Shown here piece after piece: positions 1 through 9,600 of a DNA stretch of 64,000 nucleotides. Below the pieces are notes generated by a model. It saw only the letters and a list, made by a program, of their open reading frames with translations, did no database searches and had not been told where the DNA came from. The stretch lies in contig BSYO01000009.1 in assembly GCA_033239525.1 (NCBI GenBank), positions 20,791,299 to 20,855,298 of the forward strand, read 5' to 3'. Source of the DNA: Nepenthes gracilis (lineage: Eukaryota; Streptophyta; Magnoliopsida; Caryophyllales; Nepenthaceae). The stretch's first letter is position 1. The number at the start of each line of letters is the position of its first letter. The position numbers and the translations under genes were made by a program.

Positions 1-730
1 AGGAAGTGTGAGGGTAAGCATACTTTGTTGACCCCTTTTCCCTCTGTTCTGCTTTCTCTTCTCTTCTTGGGTTTAGCTCTTCATAATCTTCTCCTTCCTC
101 CCGCTCTCCCTTTTCCTATGGAGGAAAAATGGTATATGTAAAGCGAGGGCTGCGAAGCTTGCCCTGAGGTGCATGGCTGGTGGCGGTTACTAACCGGGAT
201 TTGCTGAGCTATTGTGACGATCGCGGGTGCCTGTTGGGGAGATTCGCTGGATCGCAACTGCTAGCTTAAGGCGACGAGTGATCAATGACAATTCTCTGAA
301 AATATTTGCTGAGTTGTCAGGACAGTTGTGGTGACTGTATTATGACAAATTCTCCTTGCTTACCCGTATTGTGCCGTTGAAGTTGATGAGATGGAACGAA
401 TATTCTGCACCGTGTTTGGCTATGGGAGCTACATGTTGGCAGAGATATATGGGCCTACCTTCCGAGTTGGAGTCATTGAACTATAGGCTTTCTCTCGGCC
501 GAGCTGCGTTGATTTTTCGGTGGTTCCTCGGGACTTTGTGCCGGGCTTTGAGGAATCTGTGACTGGCCGTCAATCTACTATGCTTCGGACTTTGTGCCCG
601 CTCAGGATACTGGGCCCATCAAAATGTATGACTCAAAAATCTCTGAAATATAATCTCAATTTTTTTGGACTTTTGGGGTTTCAAGACATCATGTGTGCAC
701 TATCATGTGGCTTGAAATATGGTTGATTCA
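1..730. other. Unassigned mixed-composition DNA, no gene recognised
   Basis: This stretch is less AT-rich than the DNA that follows, and bases 20-120 are pyrimidine-rich like a plant 5' leader. A possible splice donor (gtaagc) sits near base 14. The two short ORFs around 356-726 overlap in different frames and match no family I know. It could be the edge of a transcribed region of a gene lying outside the window. I assign no function. Confidence 0.3.
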
Positions 731-1250
731 GCGTGAATTTTTTCTTTGCATATGTATTACAATAAAAAAAAAAGAATAATAAGTTTAAAAAAACTGAGAA
801 AGTTAAAATTTAAAACTTTAAATATTTTTGATATTTTCATCAATTCGATTGTTTCAAACCCAAGTTTCCAAACTTTGTTCTATTAATGTAAAACAATGGT
901 CAACCTCCAATACCAAACTTTAAATTATTGTAAAATGTCTCTTTCTTTCTTTATCCTTCCCCTTCTTTTTGCAAAATGTTAGGTATTGGGTTTCCATCTC
1001 TAACAGCCATTAGGTGCAGACACCAACCCTAAATTCATATTTTCTTTCCTTTCAAGTTTCTTGTGACTTTAATACGTAAACCTTTTGAAGCAACCCCTTC
1101 ATCAATAAAAAACAACCCAATAATCCTAACCCCTCCCGGCAAAAAAAAAAAAAAAAAAGAACTGAAATTAAATGACAACATTCAATTGAGGTAGCCAATA
1201 TCAATCATGGCCTGCTCTTTGTATTCTTTCTTCTCAAAAAAAGTGCTTAC
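731..1250. other. AT-rich upstream region of IRX9
   Basis: No coding signal is seen. The stretch holds a poly(A) run at 1141-1158 and the MYB-type element cluster listed separately. It is best read as the distal promoter of the GT43 gene that starts at 1401. Confidence 0.5.
912..1028 (+). promoter_or_regulatory. Cluster of four secondary-wall MYB elements (SMRE)
   Basis: Four matches to the SMRE consensus ACC(A/T)A(A/C)(T/C), in either orientation, lie within 117 bp: ACCAAAC at 912-918, GTTAGGT (reverse) at 978-984, ATTAGGT (reverse) at 1009-1015 and ACCAACC at 1022-1028. They sit about 370-490 bp before the IRX9 start. MYB46 and MYB83, master regulators of secondary wall formation, bind this motif, which suits a xylan synthesis gene. 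The sites are seen; their use is inferred. Confidence 0.5.
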
Positions 1251-1253
1251 CAC

Positions 1254-1260
1254 TATAAAA
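1254..1260 (+). promoter_or_regulatory. TATA box of the IRX9 gene
   Basis: TATAAAA lies about 140 bp before the start codon. This would place transcription start near 1285-1290 and give a 5'UTR of about 110 nt. Confidence 0.55.
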
Positions 1261-1400
1261 TCTCACTCTCTAACCATGGAGCCCTCTCCATCACCTTAAA
1301 TCCTCCAGTACCATATCTTTGAACTCAACTTATCAGCAGCCATTTTACCACCTTTTCTGCCCTTGAAAGTCTTAGTTTTTTGATCCCACATTTTTGAAGA

Positions 1401-4400
1401 ATGGGCTCAATTGCCGGTGAAAGAGCAAAGAAAAAATTAGTGCTTTGGAAGAAGGCTGCTGTCCATTTCCTGCTATGTTTTGTCATGGGTTTCTTCACGG
1501 GTTTTGCACCAACTGGTAAATCTTCGGTTTCCAGTACTTCAGATCATTCTGCATCGGCACCATTTCCGATGGAGAAGCTGCACAATCAATCACTCCAAAC
1601 GGGCAATATCAATAGAAACCGAGCAGAAAGAAGTCAGCCAATGAAAAATAATGCTCACGGTGAGGATTCGGATGTGAATCCCAAGCGATTAGTGATTGCG
1701 ATTACCCCGACAGGCAATAAAGATCAATTAAGGGGAGTGTTATTGAGTAGATTAGCTAATACTTTGAAGTTGGTACCTCCACCATTGTTGTGGATAGTTG
1801 TGGAGTCAGAATTAGAGGATTCTGGTGTATCAAAGTTGCTGAGGAAAACTGGAGTTATGTATAGGCATTTGGTGTTTAAAGAAAACATTAATGATCCTAG
1901 AGTTGAAATGGAACTGCAGAGGAATGTTGCTCTTAATCATATTGAGCATCATAGGCTAAGTGGTATCGTTCATTTTGCCGGGCTTGACGATATCTATGAT
2001 CTCAGCTTCTTTGATGAGATTAGAGCTATTGAGTATGTTTCTCTTCCTCTCTCTCTCCGTCATCTTTTTGAAGATTGTTTAGGCAAGATCAATGGTAATG
2101 GTTGTTGTTAATTGAATTGGGTGGAAGTTTGAATTTTTTCTGCTGCATTAGAAATTGGGACACTAAAGTGATGATGCACACATGCTCACCAAATTTTAGT
2201 AATTTTGGAAAGAATTTGAAGCTTGGATCTCAAGATTCTTCTTCAAAACTAGTGGTGACAACTGAGTAAATAGTACCAAGTAATCATATTTTTGTTATTT
2301 TAAAATGAGAAATATTTTAGATACATTCTTTAGCCACTTTGAAATATTATTAGGTGATGTAATGTCTATCTATTCAATTATTTTTATATATTTCCGTTAG
2401 TGTAGAGGGATGAACGAAAGAGATGTCATGTCATAAAATGTGTTTTAAAGTGGGCTAAAAGGTGTTCTACTAAGTCTTTGTTTAGTGTTGTTTAAGTTTT
2501 TTTACTTAATTTTGCTAGAAAGTCTTTACTTTCTCTTAAAAATCTTGATACCCCTAGAAAATTTTACCATATTCTCTCACAGTTCTTGAGTCTCAAAAAT
2601 GACATGACACCTCATTTGTAAAAATTCTGAATACTATTTTATTACTAATACATGGAGTTGTTTGTGTTGGACTTTGCCATTCTCTTAGTAGTAATTATTC
2701 ATATTTGGCTCCAAGAAACTGGTCTTATTCTAGGCCGCATGTGCCTGGGGGAGGGGAAATATGGAGTCCCCATATCCTTTCTCGTGAACAAATGAGCTAC
2801 ACATTGCAAGTTATGGCTAAAAAGGCAACTTTGTGCACGAAACATCTGCTATTACATGGTATGGGGAAGGGGTTGGATAACTTTCGGTCTATTACACGCC
2901 GTCTTATATTGTAGTATGGAAGAGTTTGTTGAACAACTCGAACCAGTGATAGCCCTTCTCATGAAGAAATGAGCTACACTGTTGTAAGTCATAGCTAAAA
3001 AGGGACACCCTTGTGCACCGAGCTCATGCTATGCGTAGGGTATAGGGAAAGGGTCAAAGATTAATTTAAATCTATTACATACGATCTTACCTTAAATATA
3101 TAAGAGATTGTTTCAAGTACTTTGAGCAAGTAAACATTGGGTCACAGTACAACAATTTTACATTGTAAGTTACGGATGTAAAATATAAACCCTTAAAAAC
3201 TCGGCCTGATTTTTGCAGGGTGTTCGGGGCATGGCCTCTGGCTAAACTCTCCACAAGAAGGAAAAAGCCAATAATTGAAGGGCCAGTTTGCCATTCCTCA
3301 CAGGTTGTTGGGTGGCATCTCAAGAACCCGAACAATCAAACGGAGGAGTTCCCGATTCATATTTCGGGATTTGCATTCAATAGTTCGATCCTCTGGGATC
3401 CCGAGAGGTGGGGCCGCCTCTCATCTTCACCGAATACCAAGCAGGTAAGGATCATGCAAACCACCCACGCATCAGCCCAGTTCCGTGTTGGGTATAAGAT
3501 ACCATTCTTGTTTGTCTGAATCAATGAGGAAGAAAACAGCACTACCATACAACAATAGAAGATTCTAGGGCAATTGTAAATCAATCACAAGATAGAATTT
3601 TATATGAAAAACCCTTCCCAATTAGGAAAAAAATCATAAGACATTGGTGTTTGAATAGAGCTTTATTATCAATAGTTAAGGTTATACAAATCAACTCTCA
3701 GCTCCCCAATATGAGAACAAAACTCTCCGCCCTTTATGGTTCACACAGAACTCTATAAAGAAACTTCAATCGGTGGAAGCATTCTACACTTGATTTAGTA
3801 CAGCATATAAGAAAATCAGAAAAAAACAATGTTTGGATATGAGAATAACTCGTTCCCCTGTTCTCTTTCTTTCTCTGTCTCTCCCTCTCTCGTTTGCTCT
3901 CAGTAAGGAAAAAAAAATCAAGTCATACAAAACAGTGCCAAACTGCACAAACTGCAGTCGATTTATACAAAAACACGTCCGATGTTGGAGCAATACTCGC
4001 TCAAACCTTGTTTAAAATTTTCTTTCTAGTTTCCGCTCGATCAAGCATTGTACAAACCTCATATGAAACCCTCTTCCGAAAATTCATCGAAGCATTCCAA
4101 CAAGCGAACATCTAATATCGTAAGAGAATCCCGAAAATAGCTGTGTATAATGGGTAGAAGCATTTGTCGTACCAGTCCAGATAAAATAAAAAGAAAATTA
4201 GAATCTGATCTTTAGAGTTTAAAACCTAGACAGTATATGCATATGAATATTTATGTTACTGTCAAATCAAAAATAGAAATATTGATTGGAATCTGATAAG
4301 TATTTGACCTTTTTCTTTTTAAAATTTTGCCTTCAGAATTCACTGAAATTCGTCAAGCAAGCAGCATTTGAAGACGAGACAGAATTGAAAGGAGTTCCCC

Positions 4401-4504
4401 AAGAAGATTGCTCCAGAGTTAATATTTGGAAGCTTCATCTTTCTACTAAAACAACACCAATTGATGAACTCCCTGTTCATCTGTCTGGCGGGAGCCTAAG
4501 ATAG
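1401..4504 (+). CDS. IRX9: IRX9-type GT43 glycosyltransferase (xylan backbone synthesis)
   Basis: Three exons, 1401-2032, 3219-3444 and 4337-4504, join in phase to a 341-residue protein; Arabidopsis IRX9 is about 350. Introns are 1186 and 892 bp with GT-AG ends. The short basic N-terminus is followed by one membrane anchor (about residues 15-35, FLLCFVMGFFTGFAP), the Golgi type II topology of the family. The GT43 domain fills the rest, with the conserved GPVCHSSQVVGWHL and FAFNSSILWDPERWGR blocks in exon 2. IRX9 works with IRX14 and IRX10 in the xylan synthase complex of secondary walls. The usual DxD metal site is degenerate here (GLDDIYD), as in known IRX9 proteins, which fits a structural rather than catalytic role. 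The upstream MYB elements fit wall-linked regulation. Identity is firm at subfamily level. Confidence 0.93.
3590..3790. repeat. LTR-like fragment in IRX9 intron 2
   Basis: The segment near 3598-3646 (AAAACCC...AATT...GGAAAAAAATCA...GACATT) resembles 41241-41290 and, more loosely, 60917-60955 inside the gypsy LTR. This 'acgtggaaaccc' type of motif is common in plant LTRs. The ends of the fragment are not clear, so it is recorded as a probable decayed retroelement piece inside the intron. Confidence 0.35.
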
Positions 4505-4868
4505 ATATTAAGTGAGGAAAAAAATAGCAAATTACAAGCGAAATTTGATGATGTGATGTCTAATAGATTCATATATCCCAACAAATCTAATATGAAATTA
4601 AATAGATAGATAAATAGGCAACGCGGTCAGAAAATTTTTTCAGAAAAAGTTATATTTTTAATTTTATTGGATTTTTAGTTATTTTTGTATTCTCATTTTT
4701 TGTGTATTTTAAACTCGATAATATCAAATGAAGTTTATATCATTTATGCATTACTGACTTGCTTGTGCGGTTGAGACTCGATTGGCGGGTGTTTTAGGCC
4801 GGGCTCAATAGCAACGATCAGTCGATCAGACCAAACAACAATACGCGGGTGATCTTTTGAGTTGCCGG

Positions 4869-5058
4869 AGATATTCTGCGATGTCCCACATCCGATTGAA
4901 GGAACGAAAGCAGCGTGCTTTATAAGGGCGTGATACCTCTCTTCGTGGACGCATTTTGGCGGTGAGGCTGTCTGTAGGAATAAAACTAAATGCTTGCGCG
5001 AAGCGGATAATATTCATAAGTGGGTGTTCAAGACGTTACAAATGATATTAGAGACGGG
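4869..5058 (+). repeat. Degenerate LTR end plus primer-binding-site remnant, copy A
   Basis: Landmarks are a ttataaggg TATA-like box at 4919-4927, the phrase gcggataatattcataag at 5003-5020, and a gttaca end (5034-5039) followed by aatgatattagagac. The last motif is a mutated form of TGGTATCAGAGC, the primer-binding site complementary to initiator tRNA-Met. The order TATA, LTR end, PBS is that of a plus-strand plant LTR. Copy B follows about 240 bp downstream. Confidence 0.5.
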
Positions 5059-5105
5059 CGGTTTGGTACAAGGAAGTATGGACGTTAGGTCCAGGGCGAA
5101 GTGGG

Positions 5106-5281
5106 TGTGATGTTCCACAACGGATGGAATGGGAAACGTGTGCGTTATAAGGGAATGAATATCTCTCCTCAGAACGTGAACGCGTTTTGGGAGAAATGAT
5201 GAAGCCATCTGCGCGAAAATAAAACCGCATGCGCTGCAGAAGGCGGATAATATTGATAAGCCGGTGCTTGGAGACATTACA
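5106..5281 (+). repeat. Degenerate LTR end, copy B
   Basis: Repeats the landmarks of copy A in the same order: gatgttccacaacggatgg, ttataaggg, an acgcgttttggg stretch, gcggataatattgataag and cattaca. The PBS motif is lost after the end. Divergence between the copies is high, so the event is old. Copies A and B may be a truncated small non-autonomous element or two nested solo LTRs. Confidence 0.5.
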
Positions 5282-5924
5282 TATTCGACAAGAATGTGAT
5301 GACTTAGATGACAATAGTATGAATGAGAAAATGTTGTAATATAAAGTCAAATTGAACATTGAAAGGATCATGCAAAAATAAATTTAATAAAATTAAATAA
5401 TTAAATATAAATAAAATAACTTTTGTGTTGACTATTAAAAATTTTTAATTAATCATATGAAATTTATTTATATAAGTATAACTCACTTATTTATATGAAG
5501 TTTATCAGGTGTAGATTATTTTTATTAAAAATGATAGTATAATTATTTTAAAGTTACTTTGTTGTAATCTTGACATTAAAAAGTTATAATTTTTAGCTTA
5601 TTTTAAAAGTATTTTTAATTTTATAGAAAAATAAAAATATTAATACTATTGATTTAGAAAATTAATCAAATTCTGAATTTTTATGCTACATATATTCCTA
5701 TAATTTGTCACGTACCATAAAATAATAATTCTACAATCAATAAATTTTCCAAAATTAGCATACAAGTAAAAATTTAAAATCATATGAAATATTTGTTTAT
5801 AATTAGGAAAAGTTCCTGTATAATATAAATTTGATAATTATGTCCCTATTTATGGCATATAAGTATATTGTGTACCTGGGTATAATTTTTAATGATAATT
5901 TATTATATAAAATGATTATTTATA
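5282..5924. other. AT-rich intergenic DNA
   Basis: Very AT-rich, no coding signal, no clear repeat structure that I can see apart from simple A/T runs. Confidence 0.5.
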
Positions 5925-6215
5925 TATTTGTATTATATTATTTTGTCAGATAGAGCTAGTGACTATTACTCTATTTACAGTATAAACTCGATTTATTTGG
6001 TAGAATTTTTTTAAATTAATGTCTCAGATCTCAAATTTAATTCGAACTCCGCATTAATACAAACAACAAACAAGATTTATAATATTATTTGGTTATATAG
6101 TTGATATTTTCCCATAGATATTGATAATATATAATTCTTCAAAGATGATTCTTTAAATTATTAAAATATAATAAGTTTAATTTTATTAAACTAAAATGGC
6201 ACACGCTAAAAAATT
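5925..6215 (+). repeat. AT-rich segment, duplicate copy 1
   Basis: Shares several blocks in order with 6951-8280: tatatatttgtattatat, gctagtgactattactcta, ataaactcgatttattt, cagatctcaaatttaatt, agatattgataatatat and ttcaaagatgattctttaaat. This copy carries the uninterrupted sequence agatattgataat near 6116, which corresponds to the solo-LTR insertion site in copy 2. Confidence 0.7.
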
Positions 6216-6479
6216 AAAGGGCAAGTAAAATGCATTAAACGAAGAGATATTGTGTGGTGATGTGGATAAAATGCAATTGAGCAGGTGATGGAAGGCCATA
6301 TTAATTTAATCGATGTATTGCATTGTAAAATGGGTGGCTAACTTTCCCGTGATCTTAAATGGAGATGTGGGGAGGCGAGCGAGTGAGCTATCAAAACAGA
6401 TTTGAGACGGTGCTTGACTCACTCACACCCTTGTGTTCTTAATTAGAGAAGAGGGAACTACTACTCATCTAGGATGCTC

Positions 6480-6945
6480 GAAGCGATGTCGAAAAAAAGG
6501 TCCAAGGATCGATCGAAAAGTTTATTTTCTTGGGGTGTGAGGTTCTTATACGCCTTACCCCATCGGGACTTTATTCCAAAACTTACTCAAATATCTTAAT
6601 TTTGTCATCATTGTGGATGGCCGGCCACACGCCAATTGCTCCTATTTGTGCCGTTGGGCACGATTTATTGAGCGTTGTTGTTGCACGATTTTCCTGGAAG
6701 GGGATCGTTGGCCACCGCAGACGGATGCAACTGTGTTGCGTCAGCCCACGCCTGTCGCTAGCCTTCCGCCTGTTCCTGGTGATGCATTTAATGCGCCGCA
6801 TTTTTCGCGCTCTCTCCATTGTGGATTCGCGCTCGTGATTCTTGACTGGACCTGACCGGCTTCACGTGGGCCTCTGGATCCTTTATGGGCCGCGACGCCC
6901 GTGGGCCTTGCCTGCCTCTGATGGGTCGTGACATGGGATCCAACA
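6480..6945 (-). mobile_element. LTR fragment related to the 7187-8148 solo LTR, inverted
   Basis: Read on the minus strand it starts TGTTGGATCCCATGTC at 6945, against TGTTGGGTCCCATGTC for the solo LTR. Further shared landmarks occur in order: gcggcccataaaggatcca against gtggcccacgaaagatcca, gcattaaatgcatc against gcattcaatgcgtc, and gcgtataagaacc against gcctataagagcc (TATA region). The far end, near or beyond 6480, could not be fixed. It lies between the two copies of the AT-rich duplication. Confidence 0.5.
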
Positions 6946-6950
6946 AAAAT

Positions 6951-8280
6951 AATACATATTTATATATTTGTATTATATCATTCAGATAAATATTAAGCTA
7001 GTGACTATTACTCTATTTACAGCATAAACTCGATTTATTTAAGTAAAATTTATTAAACTAATGAACCAGATCTCAAATTTAATTTTAAGCTCACAAAATT
7101 AATGAGTCGATCATAAGTTAAATGATAATTAATTTATTTATAATATTGTTTATTTATATAGTTAATATTGAATTAAAAATAGATATTGTTGGGTCCCATG
7201 TCCTAGTCCATGAAGAATTTTCAAGTCCATGAAGGATTCCGTGGCCCACGAAAGATCCAAAAGCTCACGTGGGATGGTCACCACCAAGAAATGGAAGACG
7301 CGTCGCAGCCCACGCATGGAGAAGGTAATGGAACTCTACAACGCATTCAATGCGTCGACGAAAAATCTATTTAAAAAGGCTAGATTGATAGAGGAGTGGA
7401 GGGGTGTAGCGCCAACGGCTCCTGCAGCCTCCTACAGGCAACCAACCAATCCCCACTCATGGAAAAATCGGGTATGGCCGGCAGCGCTCAGAAGCGTGCC
7501 AGCTACGGCAAGAGGACAACCGACATGACCGGCGGTCCACAACAGGGACCAGCGGCGTGGAAGCTCTCACAACGGGCGTTTTGGTACCCAGAGCCCAACA
7601 AGGAGAGGCCTATAAGAGCCCTCGCGCCCCACAGAGAAAATGATCTTCTTGTTCTTTCTGAACTCCAATTCCAATTCTGAATCGAACTCAAGAAACTCTG
7701 AGCTTCCTTCTACTCGACTCGATCACGAGAAAGTAACGAGTTGGAATTGAGGATTGACTCACTGGCCATGCACGAGCTAGCTCACAATTACTCTCCCACG
7801 CCTATCTCGGACTACGGGATAACCAGACACCCATCGCGGTGCAATGCTCGTGCCTTCCACAACTTGCTCACTGTATTCTCCATACCATTACACGAGCATC
7901 TCTTACGCTTTCACAGCATCCAATCGCGCACCGCTCATAGCGTGCGCATTTTCGTTCGTTGCGGGAATTTGCTGACCTAAGCGTCGGAGTGGCCTCGGTG
8001 AGAAAAATTCTGCCGGACCTCTTGTTCGTTGTTTGTGTTGTGCGGAGGCCTGTGTTCAGAGATTTTAAACCGGATCCGGACGCCGCTGCGCTTAAGAAAC
8101 TGAAGCGCTCCCTAATCCGTACGGTAATCGCAGACCCGGTACACAACAGATATTGATAATATATATTTTTTGACAAAGATGATTCTTTAAATTATTAAAA
8201 TATAATAAGTTTAATTTTATTATTTAATTAATAATGTACAATAGTTTCTGATTTATATAAAAATATTAAAGGGTCACGTC
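6951..8280 (+). repeat. AT-rich segment, duplicate copy 2, split by a solo LTR
   Basis: The duplicate of 5925-6215. It is interrupted after the gatat at 7182-7186 by the solo LTR and resumes at 8149, continuing past tattgataatatat and gatgattctttaaattat. Without the LTR the two copies run colinear. Confidence 0.7.
7187..8148 (+). mobile_element. Solo LTR (962 bp) with 5-bp target duplication GATAT
   Basis: Begins TGTTGGGTCC and ends GGTACACAACA, with the TG...CA ends of an LTR. It is flanked directly by GATAT at 7182-7186 and GATAT at 8149-8153. No internal domain, second LTR, PBS or polypurine tract is present, so it is a solo LTR left by recombination between two LTRs. A TATA-like CTATAAGA near 7610 supports plus orientation. 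It is much more GC-rich than its AT-rich surroundings. The ORFs inside it are chance frames. The superfamily cannot be told from the LTR alone. Confidence 0.8.
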
Positions 8281-8640
8281 AATATTACCATTAAACTTAA
8301 ATAGAGATATCATGTTTTAATTTTCCATATTAATTAATAAAATTATATTTTTAATTCAAAAATAATCCATATTAATTTAATAAATTATAATTGAATTGTA
8401 AAATAAAATATACAATTAAAATTTCTTTTGAAATTAAATCAAAATTAGTAACTCCTAAAAACATTATTTTTCAGATAACGCACCAATAGAAATTTAAACG
8501 GACTTATTAGATTCATTTTTATTTTTCAAAAAAAAAAAAGGATTTAATTAATTTTTAAAATATACGGAATTTTATTTTTATTTTTATTTTTTTATTTTTT
8601 TCTGTTGAAGGGTCCCACTTTCAAGACCCCACGTAGCGCT
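8281..8640. other. AT-rich intergenic DNA upstream of the IQD gene
   Basis: Low-complexity A/T-rich sequence with T-runs near 8575-8600. No gene or element ends seen. Confidence 0.5.
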
Positions 8641-8689
8641 AGTGGGGTAACACTAACCGAAAGAACCAATCCGTCTCCTCTGTGATCTT

Positions 8690-8832
8690 TTGAATCATTC
8701 CTCTCAGTTCCTCGTCAAACATCTGTTGGTCTATTGTTGCGTTAGTCTCTGAGAAATTTGAGATGGGGTTCTTCAACTTCTCCGATCTTTCTTCCTTTCT
8801 CATTCATTTGGTCTAGAAGAGACGGAGAAAAG
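8690..8832 (+). other. Probable 5'UTR exon of the IQD gene
   Basis: A pyrimidine-rich leader ends at a good donor (AAAAG|gtaagc at 8833). An acceptor (tttgtag) at 9561-9567 would join it to the exon that starts coding at 9601. A leader intron of about 735 bp is common in plant genes. The 5' end is only approximate. Confidence 0.45.
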
Positions 8833-9600
8833 GTAAGCAAGAGAGACACTGAGACACGGCACCAGCTCTTAACTGTTCGGACGTCTTTGATGCTCTGCAG
8901 TTCTTCACGAATAACGGTAAAACTTCATCTCCTTCTGTTGGATTTTCATCCTCTGTAGTTTCAGTTCTTTTTCTTTGATTCTGGATGCCTCTATATTCGC
9001 ACTTGCTTAATTTCTGCTTTTATCTTCATTCTGTTGGTATAGCTGTCTGTTTATTCACTATTTTTGTCCAATTTTGTGGAGTTGTTTGGAGATTTTGATT
9101 GTTTCCTGAGGCAAAAGCATGGTCAATTTGATATTTTGATTTTTCACGACGGCTAAATAGCCAACTTTTTAGTCATAAATAATGATCGGATGAAGTTTAG
9201 CATACTACAGCTTGTAAATCCTTTTTAAAGTAGAAGTCATGGTATTTTTTTTTTTTCTCATTTATTTGTATCAAAGGTTATAGGCCTTCACCTAAAGTAG
9301 AATTTAGATCTATTTTGCTTCTATCTGACATTTTCTTTATTTTGATCTCTAGACAACGAATGTTAACAATTACTAGGCACCTCTAAAAAGAAAGAAAAAA
9401 GATATATGAAAATGTAAAGTTTAAACAGGAATTATACTAACATGAAAAGTAATTAACAATATAGATGGACTTCTCTAATCGAATATGGTGTTTATATTTT
9501 AATAGTACTTAATAAAGTTTACGGGATTTATTTTGATTGGTGTAAGTTGGTCCATTATTATTTGTAGCCTGTGTAAATTATATTGGGGAATGCGAAGGAA

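Noticed and set aside
7229..8176. Several 60-100 residue ORFs between 7.2 and 8.2 kb
   Set aside because: All fall in the GC-richer solo LTR; overlapping frames on both strands show no protein family.
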